Source: Candidatus Melainabacteria bacterium (lineage in GTDB: Bacteria; Cyanobacteriota; Vampirovibrionia; 2-02-FULL-35-15). From it: a stretch of DNA of 60,649 nt. The notes below the pieces were generated by a model that had not been told where the DNA came from, ran no database searches, and saw only the letters and a program-made list of their open reading frames with translations. A program made the translations under genes and the position numbers. Below are positions 25,763 through 34,149 of the stretch, in pieces. Where the stretch lies: positions 1-60,649 of the forward strand of contig JACPSL010000037.1 of assembly GCA_016193285.1 (NCBI GenBank), in the 5' to 3' direction. Within the stretch, counting starts at the first letter, position 1, and each line of letters starts with the position of its first letter.

Positions 25763-27490
25763 TCACTGTTCTACTACAAACAAACCACCAGTTATTTGAT
25801 CTCTTAAACCAAAACTTGGATGAATAGGATCTAATTTGTCTCCTGTAAAAACTATATTTCTAGGACCTGGTGATGTACCACTAGCACATGTAATGTCTAC
25901 TATGATTCCTGGCAATTGATCTGGTTCTTTTGTTATTTCTTCAGTTGACGAACATCTTGGATCTCTCTTACAAGGCTTATCAGGAGAATCTTCACATTCC
26001 TCACATTCGACATAAGGAGAGATTGGTACACTTGCATCCATTACATTACTTATAGTAATTCCTGGTCCGCTTATTGACAATGTTCCAAAATTGTTACTAA
26101 TATTGTCACCCCAAAATTGAACACTTGTTAATGTTTCACCAGGCATAATTTTAATTGGTAGTAAAGCTGCACCAACCACATTGTTTATTTCTTCTTCTTT
26201 AAGTACATTAGTTAAGTAATTAATATTAAATGCTGAAGCTGAAAGTTCTTTAACATTAAGAGTGATTTTTGTAGTTTCTTTATTAGTTATTTCTATGGGA
26301 GTTGAAGTAGTACCAGTTGTAAAATTTAAATCAGGAACAAAACCAAAGAAGTTTCTCATTAAACCATTTTTTCTTACTGGACCATCTAATGGTTCAGCAT
26401 AGGTATTGTAAGTACCAGAAGGAACTGAATCTATTGTAAATTTCCCATCTATATCAGTTATTGTGCTACAAACAGGTTCTCCAGTATTGGTGTCTTCTAG
26501 GACTACATGAGCTCCTTTTACTGGTTTTTTATTTAGTAAAACTTTTCCTGAAACACTTCCATGATTTGTTAGGGTTTCATTGTTTGGGTAAATATTTGAA
26601 AGCCCAATTTTATCATCATTAGTTAAAGCATATCTTTCCATGGATATGGGAAGCCCTGTGTCAGCAGCACTTGCTGTTGCTGAGAATTCTAAACCTAATA
26701 AGTTTCCAATATTCCTAACTGCAAAATCAGTTAAGTCAGCTCTCGAGATAAACTCACAGTTTTCAAGATCATTTGCTGTAACAGAAGGATCAATTCCTCC
26801 TTCAAGAATTGTTGCTTGATCATTGCCTCCAGTTAAAAAATCACCACCAGTTGTATGAAATGCTAAGCATGGATCATTTGTAGGATCAAAGACAATGTCA
26901 GCATCTAAAATAGTACCTGGTTTAACCATAATTAAATTATTCATGTAGGTTACTAAATCAGTTCTTGCATAGTTAATGATGCTAACTGAGACAGTTTTAT
27001 CTGGGATGCCTTCAATATCTTTTGCTGAGCGGAAGGTGATTATATTTCTTCCATCTTCAGCATTAACAGGACCTGAAGCAAACTCTAAAGGTGTAAATTT
27101 GATATCTGCAATGTCAACACTTTCCCATAAGTTAGCAGCTTCAGCTACAGAATCTAAAAATGCTTTGTTTGAAATTGGTTTTTGAATATCTTTATCTGAT
27201 CTTACAAGTAATTGTGATGTGTCAATCTCAAGTTTAATGTTTTTTGAATCATTATGCTTTGCACTAACTGTAAATAATTTATCTGGTTTTATTTTTCTTG
27301 GATTTTTATTTTTGCTGTTTTTAAGTTTATTTTTTTTAATTGTGTTTAGTACTTCTTGTAATTTATCAGGTTCTACTGGTTCTCCATCAAATACTAAACC
27401 AACAATTCTAGTAAAGGAGAAAGATTTAAGTGGTATGTAGAACATAAATATTATTTGGCAAATAATTAGCAATAGTATTTTCTTTGACAT
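25763..27490 (-). CDS. Secreted matrixin-like protein with lost zinc site, plus carboxypeptidase-regulatory-like domain
   Basis: The 575-residue product has a signal peptide (KKILLLIICQIIFMFYIP). Residues 120-310 follow the order of bacterial matrixins: NLWESVDIADIKFTP, then DADIVFDPTND, then a helix where HExxHxxGxxH is expected, and NDDKIGLSNIYPN. In that helix the ligands are replaced: R259 N260 I G N263 L L G266 L E F269. The glycine and hydrophobic frame survive but all three His and the Glu are gone. A carboxypeptidase-regulatory-like domain follows (about 315-390, GSVSGKVLLNKKPVKGAHV, DIDGKFTIDSVPSGTY), then a Cys/Pro-rich tail. It is probably a catalytically dead matrixin scaffold. 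The gene abuts the 27491 gene. Confidence 0.7.
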   Translation of the reverse strand: MSKKILLLIICQIIFMFYIPLKSFSFTRIVGLVFDGEPVEPDKLQEVLNTIKKNKLKNSKNKNPRKIKPDKLFTVSAKHNDSKNIKLEIDTSQLLVRSDKDIQKPISNKAFLDSVAEAANLWESVDIADIKFTPLEFASGPVNAEDGRNIITFRSAKDIEGIPDKTVSVSIINYARTDLVTYMNNLIMVKPGTILDADIVFDPTNDPCLAFHTTGGDFLTGGNDQATILEGGIDPSVTANDLENCEFISRADLTDFAVRNIGNLLGLEFSATASAADTGLPISMERYALTNDDKIGLSNIYPNNETLTNHGSVSGKVLLNKKPVKGAHVVLEDTNTGEPVCSTITDIDGKFTIDSVPSGTYNTYAEPLDGPVRKNGLMRNFFGFVPDLNFTTGTTSTPIEITNKETTKITLNVKELSASAFNINYLTNVLKEEEINNVVGAALLPIKIMPGETLTSVQFWGDNISNNFGTLSISGPGITISNVMDASVPISPYVECEECEDSPDKPCKRDPRCSSTEEITKEPDQLPGIIVDITCASGTSPGPRNIVFTGDKLDPIHPSFGLRDQITGGLFVVEQ

Positions 27491-27901
27491 TTATAACTCC
27501 TTAATTCCGTCTTTAGACAAAGTAAAAGTATTTTTCTCTTTTTTTTTTGTATTTTCAAGTAAAAAAATCGCCTCTTTTTTAATGGGTATAAATTGAGGTG
27601 AAACTGAAGATCTTATAATTAGCCCTTTCTTGGGTAATTCTCCACCTAATACTTTTAATGTTATATATTTTGATTTAGGTAATTCGTTTTTTTTAAATAA
27701 ATACTTTTTTATTTTTAATTTATATTCGGTTACATAGTAGCCATTAAGTTCTTTAAATTCTTTTTTTATAATTTTTCCTAAAACTATAGCTTGATAATTT
27801 TGAGGAATTATTGCATAAGCAATAGTTGTACAAATACATTCAAAAACTATAAGTGTTATTAAGTACTTAAATTTTAAAAAAACATATTTTCTTATCAACA
27901 T
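27491..27901 (-). CDS. Small secreted partner of the matrixin-like protein
   Basis: The 136-residue product has an N-terminal signal (YLITLIVFECICTTIAYA) and a beta-rich mature part: YQAIVLGKIIKKEF, YVTEYKLKIKKYLF, TLKVLGGELPKKG, SPQFIPIKKEAIFLLE. This pattern (a strand series ending in 'GG...sp.F..ge..ifLLe') resembles small secreted proteins often found next to matrixin genes. Function is unknown. Its stop and the matrixin start are directly adjacent, so the two are co-expressed. A TATTAT box lies 6 bases before its ATG. Confidence 0.65.
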   Translation of the reverse strand: MLIRKYVFLKFKYLITLIVFECICTTIAYAIIPQNYQAIVLGKIIKKEFKELNGYYVTEYKLKIKKYLFKKNELPKSKYITLKVLGGELPKKGLIIRSSVSPQFIPIKKEAIFLLENTKKKEKNTFTLSKDGIKEL

Positions 27902-27907
27902 GTCAAA

Positions 27908-27913
27908 ATAATA
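27908..27913 (-). promoter_or_regulatory. -10 box of the matrixin pair
   Basis: TATTAT on the minus strand ends 6 bases before the ATG at 27901. No Shine-Dalgarno lies between. Confidence 0.5.
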
Positions 27914-28047
27914 TGACTAGTAGTAATGTTTTTTTGTTGCATGTTCAACAATATTGATGAGTCTTCTTTTACATCACTACAATTAAAAGTTAAATTTTAA
28001 TTAAACGAGCAATATCCCTTTTTAGCCATATTAGGCTCTTAAAACTC

Positions 28048-28071
28048 AATCTTGACAAATCATTCAAGATT
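28048..28071. promoter_or_regulatory. Palindromic operator of the Rrf2-suf operon
   Basis: AATCTTGA (28048-28055) and its exact reverse complement TCAAGATT (28064-28071) are separated by 8 bp. The palindrome covers the -35 hexamer and part of the spacer. Its position just upstream of an Rrf2-family gene is the usual place for self-binding by IscR/SufR-like repressors. Confidence 0.7.
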
Positions 28072-28082
28072 AAATGTATAAT
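28052..28082 (+). promoter_or_regulatory. Promoter of the Rrf2-suf operon
   Basis: A perfect TTGACA (28052-28057) and a perfect TATAAT (28077-28082) are separated by 19 bp, two more than ideal. The long spacer and the embedded palindrome suggest a regulated promoter. Confidence 0.75.
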
Positions 28083-28104
28083 TAACATTGAAAGGTTGCT
28101 AATT

Positions 28105-28569
28105 ATGAAAATAACCTCACAAGAAGAATATGGTCTAAGGTGTTTGTTGCAAGTGGCCCAATTAACTTTAAGAAATGAGCTTGCTTCTTTAGAAGACATA
28201 GCTAAAGCTGAACACATTACTCCTGATTATGCTGCAAAATTATTAACTCTTTTAAGGCAAGCTAATTTTGTTGAAAGTATACGTGGTAGTAGAGGTGGTT
28301 ATAAATTAAAGAGAGAATCAGAAAAAATACTTCTTGATGAAGTTGTTAAAGCATTAAGTGGTGAACTATTTGAGACTGAGTCATGTGAGCAGTTTCCTGG
28401 AAATAATTTAAAGTGTATTCATATTGGTTGTTGCTCAATTAGATCTGTTTGGTTTTCAATATCAGGTATTCTTTTTAAGATTTTAAAGAAAGTAAGTTTA
28501 AAAGATTTACTTCAAAAAGAAGAAACTTTATCAGATTACTTACAAAAACAACTAACTACAGTGACATAA
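28105..28569 (+). CDS. Rrf2-family Fe-S-sensing transcriptional regulator
   Basis: The 154-residue regulator starts MKITSQEEYGLRCLLQVAQ, the winged-helix N-terminus of Rrf2 proteins, with SIRGSRGGYKLKR as the wing. Four cysteines in a cluster-like array (SCEQF, LKCIHIGCCS) could hold an Fe-S cluster, as in IscR/RsrR. It should sense Fe-S status and control the suf genes that follow. The ATG at 28105, with AAAGG upstream, is preferred over an in-frame TTG at 28096. Confidence 0.9.
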   Translation: MKITSQEEYGLRCLLQVAQLTLRNELASLEDIAKAEHITPDYAAKLLTLLRQANFVESIRGSRGGYKLKRESEKILLDEVVKALSGELFETESCEQFPGNNLKCIHIGCCSIRSVWFSISGILFKILKKVSLKDLLQKEETLSDYLQKQLTTVT

Positions 28570-28586
28570 AGAAAGAGAAAGATTAT

Positions 28587-29354
28587 ATGACAGAGTTATT
28601 AAAAATAAATAATTTAAAAGTAGAAATTGATGGGAAAGAGATCTTACATGGATTAGATCTAACAATAAATAGTGGTGAAATCCATGTATTAATGGGAAGA
28701 AATGGCTCTGGTAAAAGTACTTTTTCAAACACATTAATGGGGCACCCTGCTTATAAGATTTTAAATGGACAAATAATTTTTTATGGATCTATAATAAATA
28801 ATTTCAAACCAGATGAAAGAGCAAAATCAGGTTTGTTTTTAGCTTTTCAATATCCATTAAGTATTCCTGGGGTTACAATTGCTAACTTTTTAAGACAAGC
28901 AAATAAAGCTTTAAAAGGTGATTCTATTTCACCTGGAGATTTTAGAAAGTTACTTTATGAAAAAATGGATGAACTTGAAATTGAACATTCATTTGCTAGT
29001 CGTTATCTTAATGATGGTTTTTCAGGTGGTGAAAAAAAGAGAATGGAAATCTTACAAATGGCAATTCTTGAGCCTAAGCTTGCAATTTTAGATGAGCCTG
29101 ACTCTGGTCTAGATATTGATTCATTGAAACTTGTTGCAAGCAGTGTAAATAAGTACAAGGAAAAAAATCCACAAGTTTCAATTCTCTTAATAACACACTA
29201 TCAACGATTATTAGACTACATTAAACCTGACAAGGTTCATGTACTTATTGATGGAAATATTTTAGAGTCTGGCGGTCCTAAGCTAGCTCTAGAGTTAGAA
29301 AAGAAAGGCTATGATTGGCTTGTTGGAAAGGAAGAAAAGGTTTATGGCTGTTGA
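28587..29354 (+). CDS. sufC: Fe-S cluster assembly ATPase SufC
   Basis: The 255-residue ABC-type ATPase has Walker [10 protein letters not shown], the SufC-specific signature [15 protein letters not shown] and Walker [15 protein letters not shown], then [16 protein letters not shown]. SufC drives the SufBCD scaffold on which clusters are built in the cytoplasm. It is the first of seven closely spaced suf genes after the regulator. Confidence 0.96.
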   Translation: MTELLKINNLKVEIDGKEILHGLDLTINSGEIHVLMGRNGSGKSTFSNTLMGHPAYKILNGQIIFYGSIINNFKPDERAKSGLFLAFQYPLSIPGVTIANFLRQANKALKGDSISPGDFRKLLYEKMDELEIEHSFASRYLNDGFSGGEKKRMEILQMAILEPKLAILDEPDSGLDIDSLKLVASSVNKYKEKNPQVSILLITHYQRLLDYIKPDKVHVLIDGNILESGGPKLALELEKKGYDWLVGKEEKVYGC

Positions 29355-30744
29355 AATAAATCAAGAATATCAATATGGATTTAGTGATCCAGAAAACTAC
29401 TTCTTTAAATCTAAGAAAGGACTTACAAAAGAAATTGTCTTAAGTATTTCAGAAATGAAAAAAGAACCTGAATGGATGAGGGAATTTAGGTTAAAAGCTC
29501 TAGATGTGTTTTATAAAAAACCAATGCCAAAGTGGGGAGATACAAAGCTTTTAAGTGAAATTGATTTTGAAAATATTTATTACTATGTAAAACCAACTGA
29601 CAAGCAAGGTAAAACCTGGGAAGAAGTACCAAGGGATATTAAAAATACTTTTGACAGATTAGGTATTCCTGAGGCAGAAAGAAAATTCTTGGCTGGTGTT
29701 TCTGCTCAGTATGAGTCAGAAGTTGTTTATCATTCCATAAGAAAAGATCTTGAAAAACTAGGTGTAATCTTCCTTGATATGGATAGTGGTTTACGTGAGT
29801 ATCCTAGTATTGTAAAAAAATATTTTGCTACAGTTATCCCGATTGAGGATAATAAATTTGCAGCGTTAAATAGTGCGGTTTGGTCTGGCGGATCTTTTAT
29901 TTATGTTCCTCCAAATACAAATATTGAAATACCTTTACAAGCATACTTTAGAATAAACACTGAAAATATGGGGCAGTTTGAAAGGACATTGATTATTGCA
30001 GATGAAGGTAGTTCAGTTCATTATATTGAAGGCTGCACTGCACCAACTTATAGTTCTGATTCATTGCACTCAGCTGTTGTAGAACTTATAGCTCTTAAAG
30101 GTGCAAAAATCAGATACACTACAATTCAAAACTGGTCTAAAAATGTTTATAACTTAGTAACAAAAAGAGCTGTAGCTCATGAAGGTGCAGTAGTTGAATG
30201 GCTTGATGGAAATATAGGATCAAAGCTTACAATGAAATACCCCTCAATTTACTTGGTTGGTGAGAAAGCTCATGGTGAGGTTGTTTCAGTAGCACTAGCT
30301 AGTGGTTCAAATCAACATCAAGATGCAGGAGCAAAAATTATTCATGCTGCATCAAATACTACATCAGTTATAACTTCTAAGTCCATTTCATGTAATGGAG
30401 GAAGAGCAAGTTATAGAGGATTACTTAAAGTTTATAAGGATGTAAAAAATGTTAAGTCAAAAATTAAGTGTGATGCACTAATGCTTGATGAAAAATCTCG
30501 TTCAGATACTTATCCAACAATGGAAGTGAATGAAAAAGAAGTTCAAATAGAACATGAAGCCACTGTAAGTAAAATTGAAGATGAAAAACTTTTTTACTTA
30601 ATGAGTCGAGGTATCTCTGAAGAACAAGCGAAGCTAATGATAGTTAATGGTTTTATGGAACCGTTTGTTAAAGAACTTCCTATGGAGTATGCAGTAGAAC
30701 TAAATAGATTAATTGAACTTGAGATGGAAGGAAGAATAGGATAA
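29344..30744 (+). CDS. sufB: Fe-S cluster assembly scaffold SufB
   Basis: The 466-residue product has [48 protein letters not shown] and the C-terminal [23 protein letters not shown] of SufB. It forms the SufBC2D complex that assembles the nascent cluster. The ATG at 29344 overlaps the sufC stop by 11 bases; a longer frame from 29311 lies inside sufC. Confidence 0.96.
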   Translation: MAVEINQEYQYGFSDPENYFFKSKKGLTKEIVLSISEMKKEPEWMREFRLKALDVFYKKPMPKWGDTKLLSEIDFENIYYYVKPTDKQGKTWEEVPRDIKNTFDRLGIPEAERKFLAGVSAQYESEVVYHSIRKDLEKLGVIFLDMDSGLREYPSIVKKYFATVIPIEDNKFAALNSAVWSGGSFIYVPPNTNIEIPLQAYFRINTENMGQFERTLIIADEGSSVHYIEGCTAPTYSSDSLHSAVVELIALKGAKIRYTTIQNWSKNVYNLVTKRAVAHEGAVVEWLDGNIGSKLTMKYPSIYLVGEKAHGEVVSVALASGSNQHQDAGAKIIHAASNTTSVITSKSISCNGGRASYRGLLKVYKDVKNVKSKIKCDALMLDEKSRSDTYPTMEVNEKEVQIEHEATVSKIEDEKLFYLMSRGISEEQAKLMIVNGFMEPFVKELPMEYAVELNRLIELEMEGRIG

Positions 30745-30747
30745 GAA

Positions 30748-31635
30748 GTGAAAACTGTAGAGAAAAAAAATGAACCTGAATGGTTAATTAAAGAAAGAAA
30801 ATATGCTAAAAATGTAATAATTGATGAACCTCTTATATCAAAACTTACCTTAGAAGGAAGAAAAAAAGATGAAGCAGTCAAAATTTTAATTGTTTTAGAA
30901 GAAAATTCAAGTGTAAATTTAATTGATGAAATTACATCAAACTATTCGGATGATTTGCAAACTAATATAGTAGTGGAAATATTTTTAGCTAAAGGTTCAA
31001 GATTAAATTATTTAAATCTTCAAACGCTTGATACACAGACTGTCCATCATTTAATTCAAAAAGTACAAATTGAAGAAAAAGCTGAGTTTACAAATTTAAT
31101 TGTTGCATTAGGTTCTGGAATTTCAAGAGTAACTCATAATATTGATTTGACTGGCAAAAATTCAAGTGCAATTACTTATGGCATTGTTTTAGGCAGTGGA
31201 TTACAAATATTTGATCATCACACTCAAATAAATCATATTGCTCCATATACCAAGTCTCATCTAGATTTTAGAGTTGCCTTGAAAGATAAAGCACAATCTG
31301 CATATACTGGAAATCTTATGATTTCTAAAGAAGCAATTAAGAGTGATGCACTTCAGGAAAACAGGAATTTACTTTTATCAAAAGATGCAAAAGCTGAATC
31401 TATTCCTGAGCTAGAGATACTAACAAATGATGTAGTAAAGTGTAATCATGGCGTGACTATTGGTCAAGTAGATAAAGAACAAATCTATTATTTAATGACT
31501 AGAGGTTTAAGTGAAAAAGATGCTGAAAAAATTGTAGTAGAAGGATTTCTTGAACCTACAATTTTTAAAATCCCATGTGAGAATATGAGAGAAAAAATAA
31601 TAGAGAAAATTCAAAACAAGTTGGAGGTTATATAA
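30748..31635 (+). CDS. sufD: Fe-S cluster assembly protein SufD (short form)
   Basis: The 295-residue SufB/SufD-fold protein has LIVALGSGISRVTHNIDL, SHLDFRVALKDKAQSAYTG and the C-terminal GLSEKDAEKIVVEGFLEP shared by the family. It is clearly shorter than the usual 400-450 residues because the N-terminal helical part is missing; the beta-helix core is intact. A GTG start 3 bases after sufB is used. It completes SufBCD. Confidence 0.9.
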   Translation: MKTVEKKNEPEWLIKERKYAKNVIIDEPLISKLTLEGRKKDEAVKILIVLEENSSVNLIDEITSNYSDDLQTNIVVEIFLAKGSRLNYLNLQTLDTQTVHHLIQKVQIEEKAEFTNLIVALGSGISRVTHNIDLTGKNSSAITYGIVLGSGLQIFDHHTQINHIAPYTKSHLDFRVALKDKAQSAYTGNLMISKEAIKSDALQENRNLLLSKDAKAESIPELEILTNDVVKCNHGVTIGQVDKEQIYYLMTRGLSEKDAEKIVVEGFLEPTIFKIPCENMREKIIEKIQNKLEVI

Positions 31636-31641
31636 AAATCA

Positions 31642-31962
31642 ATGTTGACAGTTATAAAAATAAAAAAATCAGACGTTAAAGAAGGGCAAACTAAATCTTT
31701 TCAACTTGGTAATAAAAAAGTAGTTGTTTGTAATGTTAGTGGTAGTTATTATGCTATTGAGGATATTTGTTCTCATGATAATGCTGAACTTGTTGAGACT
31801 AAAGGACAACTCGTTGATGCTTACCAAATAGAATGCCCAAGACATGGTGCAAGATTTGATGTTAGAACTGGTGAAGCAAAGAAAATGCCTGCAACAAGTC
31901 CAATTAAAACCTATAACGTTAAAGTGTTAAATAATAATGAACTGGAGATTGAAATTGTTTGA
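31642..31962 (+). CDS. Rieske-type [2Fe-2S] ferredoxin
   Basis: The 106-residue product has the Rieske motifs CSHDNAEL (CxH) and CPRHGARFDVRTG (CxxH), which bind a [2Fe-2S] cluster through two Cys and two His. It resembles the NirD/BphF small ferredoxins. Its place between sufD and sufS suggests an electron carrier for cluster assembly or a cluster-status component, but this is inference from position. Confidence 0.88.
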   Translation: MLTVIKIKKSDVKEGQTKSFQLGNKKVVVCNVSGSYYAIEDICSHDNAELVETKGQLVDAYQIECPRHGARFDVRTGEAKKMPATSPIKTYNVKVLNNNELEIEIV

Positions 31963-33223
31963 TGTTAATAAAATACGAAAAGATTTTCCTGTCTTAGAAA
32001 GAAAAATTTGGGATGGCAAGCCTCTTATATATTTTGATAATGCAGCTACTACTCAAAAACCAAAACCTGTTATTGAATCTTTAGTTCAATATTATGAAAG
32101 CTATAATGCAAATATTCATAGAGGAGTTCACAAATTAGCAGAAGAAGCTACAAATGCTTATGAAAATGTTAGAGAAAAAGTAAAAAGTTTTTTAAATGTG
32201 CCTGAAGGATATGAAGTAATATTTACTAGAAATACAACAGAATCAATAAATCTTTTAGCTTATTGTTTAGATGAATGTTTTATTAACCAAGGTGAAGAAG
32301 TATTGCTTACTGAAATGGAACATCATTCTAATATTGTGCCTTGGTTTTTATTAAAAGAAAGAAAAAATATAAAAATTAATTTTATTCCCATTACGCAGGA
32401 CTATAAATTAGATTATAAAAGTTTTAATAAGATAGTTAATAAATCTACAAAGATTATCTCTGTTACACATAAATCCAACGTTTTAGGAACAGTTAACAAT
32501 ATAGCTGAAATAACTAAAATTGCTAAAGCTAACAATTCAATTTTTATTGTAGATGCAGCACAAAGTATACCTCACCTGAAAATTAATTTCAGAAATTTAA
32601 ATTGTGATTTTCTTGTTTTTTCTTCACATAAAATTTGTGGGCCAACAGGTGTAGGAATCTTAATTGGCAAGAAAGAAATCTTAGAAAAAATTCCTCCTTT
32701 TTTAGGAGGTGGGGAAATGATAAAAAAAGTAACATTTGATGCTTTTACACCAAATGACTTACCTTGGAAATTTGAAGCAGGTACACCAAATATTGCTGAT
32801 GTAATTGCTTTTGGCAGTGCGATAGATTATGTAGAAAAAATTGGTTTAGAAAATATTTGTAACTATGAAACAGAATTAACTAAATATGCATTAGGTAAGC
32901 TAAAACAGTTTGAGTTCTTGCAAATTTATGGACCACAAGAAGTAAAAGATAGAGCAGGAATTATAACTTTTAGCAATCCATTAATTCATCCACATGATAT
33001 TGCAACTATTGTAGATCAATACGGGGTAGCAATTAGAGCAGGACATCATTGTGCTCAACCGCTTATGCAAAGGCTTAATGTTATTGCTACTTGTAGAGCA
33101 AGTTTTTATTTTTATAATACTAAAGAAGAAGTTGATGTATTTGTAGATGCTTTAGAGAAAGCTTTTAATTATTTTAAGGTCGGAGCATGTAAAAAATTAG
33201 AGTTAAGTGAGGTGAGAAAATAA
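31937..33223 (+). CDS. sufS: Cysteine desulfurase SufS
   Basis: The 428-residue PLP enzyme has YFDNAATTQKP, NIHRGVHKLAE, FTRNTTESINL, the PLP lysine in FSSHKICGPTGVG and the catalytic Cys in RAGHHCAQPLM. It takes sulfur from cysteine as a persulfide for SufU. The ATG at 31937 overlaps the ferredoxin by 26 bases; a TTG at 31955 would give a shorter overlap and is equally plausible. Confidence 0.95.
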   Translation: MNWRLKLFDVNKIRKDFPVLERKIWDGKPLIYFDNAATTQKPKPVIESLVQYYESYNANIHRGVHKLAEEATNAYENVREKVKSFLNVPEGYEVIFTRNTTESINLLAYCLDECFINQGEEVLLTEMEHHSNIVPWFLLKERKNIKINFIPITQDYKLDYKSFNKIVNKSTKIISVTHKSNVLGTVNNIAEITKIAKANNSIFIVDAAQSIPHLKINFRNLNCDFLVFSSHKICGPTGVGILIGKKEILEKIPPFLGGGEMIKKVTFDAFTPNDLPWKFEAGTPNIADVIAFGSAIDYVEKIGLENICNYETELTKYALGKLKQFEFLQIYGPQEVKDRAGIITFSNPLIHPHDIATIVDQYGVAIRAGHHCAQPLMQRLNVIATCRASFYFYNTKEEVDVFVDALEKAFNYFKVGACKKLELSEVRK

Positions 33224-33225
33224 TA

Positions 33226-33729
33226 ATGCAAAGTCAGGTTTCATCTCCGTCATCTCCGTCATCTCCGTCATCTTCGTTACCTCACTTAGATGAATTATAT
33301 AAGGAAATAATTCTAGAACATTACAGAAAACCTCATGGGCGGATTCCTGTAGATAGAGTTGATTGCTGTGCTCTTGGTGTGAATCCTTTATGTGGTGATG
33401 AAGTTAAATTATGTTTAAAGTTAAATACTAATAAGATAGAGAACATCCATGTTGAAAGTCATGGTTGTTCAATTAGTGTTGCCTCAGGTTCAATATTAGC
33501 TGATATTTTAAAAAGTAAAACTCTAGATGAAGCAAAACTACTTTCAAGTTATTTTAAAAGTATGATGCATGATGAAACCTCAAAACCTCAAAACTCAGTT
33601 ATAGACATTGGTGATTTAGAAGCATTAGCAGGTGTAAAAAAATTTCCAGTTCGTATAAAATGTGCACTGCTACCTTGGATGACTTTTGAAGAAGCACTCA
33701 TTGGTCATGACCATATTGAGATTTCATAA
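33226..33729 (+). CDS. sufU: Fe-S assembly sulfurtransferase SufU
   Basis: The 167-residue IscU/SufU-fold protein has LYKEIILEHYRKP, NPLCGDEV, HGCSISVASGS and the C-terminal RIKCALLPWMTFEEAL, giving the three conserved cysteines and Asp that bind zinc in SufU. It accepts sulfur from SufS. The first 15 residues are a Ser/Pro repeat (SSPSSPSSPS) encoded by a 9-bp tandem repeat and absent from typical SufU. Confidence 0.93.
   Translation: MQSQVSSPSSPSSPSSSLPHLDELYKEIILEHYRKPHGRIPVDRVDCCALGVNPLCGDEVKLCLKLNTNKIENIHVESHGCSISVASGSILADILKSKTLDEAKLLSSYFKSMMHDETSKPQNSVIDIGDLEALAGVKKFPVRIKCALLPWMTFEEALIGHDHIEIS
33241..33276 (+). repeat. 9-bp tandem repeat at start of sufU
   Basis: Four head-to-tail units, TCATCTCCG three times then TCATCTTCG, encode the Ser/Pro N-terminal extension. 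The unit length is a multiple of three, so copy-number change would keep the frame. Confidence 0.85.
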
Positions 33730-33744
33730 AGGTGATAAAAATTT

Positions 33745-34053
33745 ATGCTAACTAAAGAAGATATAATGCAAGCACTTAAACCAATTCAAGATCCTGAATT
33801 AGGTGTTGGTATTGTAGACTTAGGGTTAATTTATAACGTAGAGCTTCAAAATGATGGTAAAAAAGTGTTCGTAGAAATGACTTTAACAAGTCCTGCTTGT
33901 CCTATTGGACCACAACTTATGTCTCTTGTTCATACTAAAGCAGCTGGTTTAACAGGTGTTGAAGATGCTGAGGTTAAACTAGTCTGGACTCCAAGATGGG
34001 ATCCAAAAGCAATGGCATCTGAGGAAGCAAAAGATCAATTAGGAATCTTTTGA
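33745..34053 (+). CDS. sufT: MIP18/SufT-family (DUF59) protein
   Basis: The 102-residue product has LKPIQDPELGVGIVDLGLIYNV and LTSPACPIGPQL, with the conserved Cys after 'SPA', and ends VWTPRWDPKAM. SufT-like proteins help Fe-S maturation of client enzymes. A AGGTGAT ribosome site precedes it, and it ends the suf operon. Confidence 0.92.
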   Translation: MLTKEDIMQALKPIQDPELGVGIVDLGLIYNVELQNDGKKVFVEMTLTSPACPIGPQLMSLVHTKAAGLTGVEDAEVKLVWTPRWDPKAMASEEAKDQLGIF

Positions 34054-34095
34054 CATTACATTATTACAAATTTTAAGAATATTTTATTTAGTTAG

Positions 34096-34101
34096 TATAA
34101 T
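34096..34101 (+). promoter_or_regulatory. -10 box upstream of the ferredoxin oxidoreductase genes
   Basis: TATAAT lies 48 bases before the ATG at 34150. A clear -35 is not seen at 17 bp. An AAGGA ribosome site follows near the start. Confidence 0.4.
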
Positions 34102-34149
34102 TAGTTGAAGTAAAAAGAGGTAAAAATAAAATTAAGCAAGGATAGAAAT

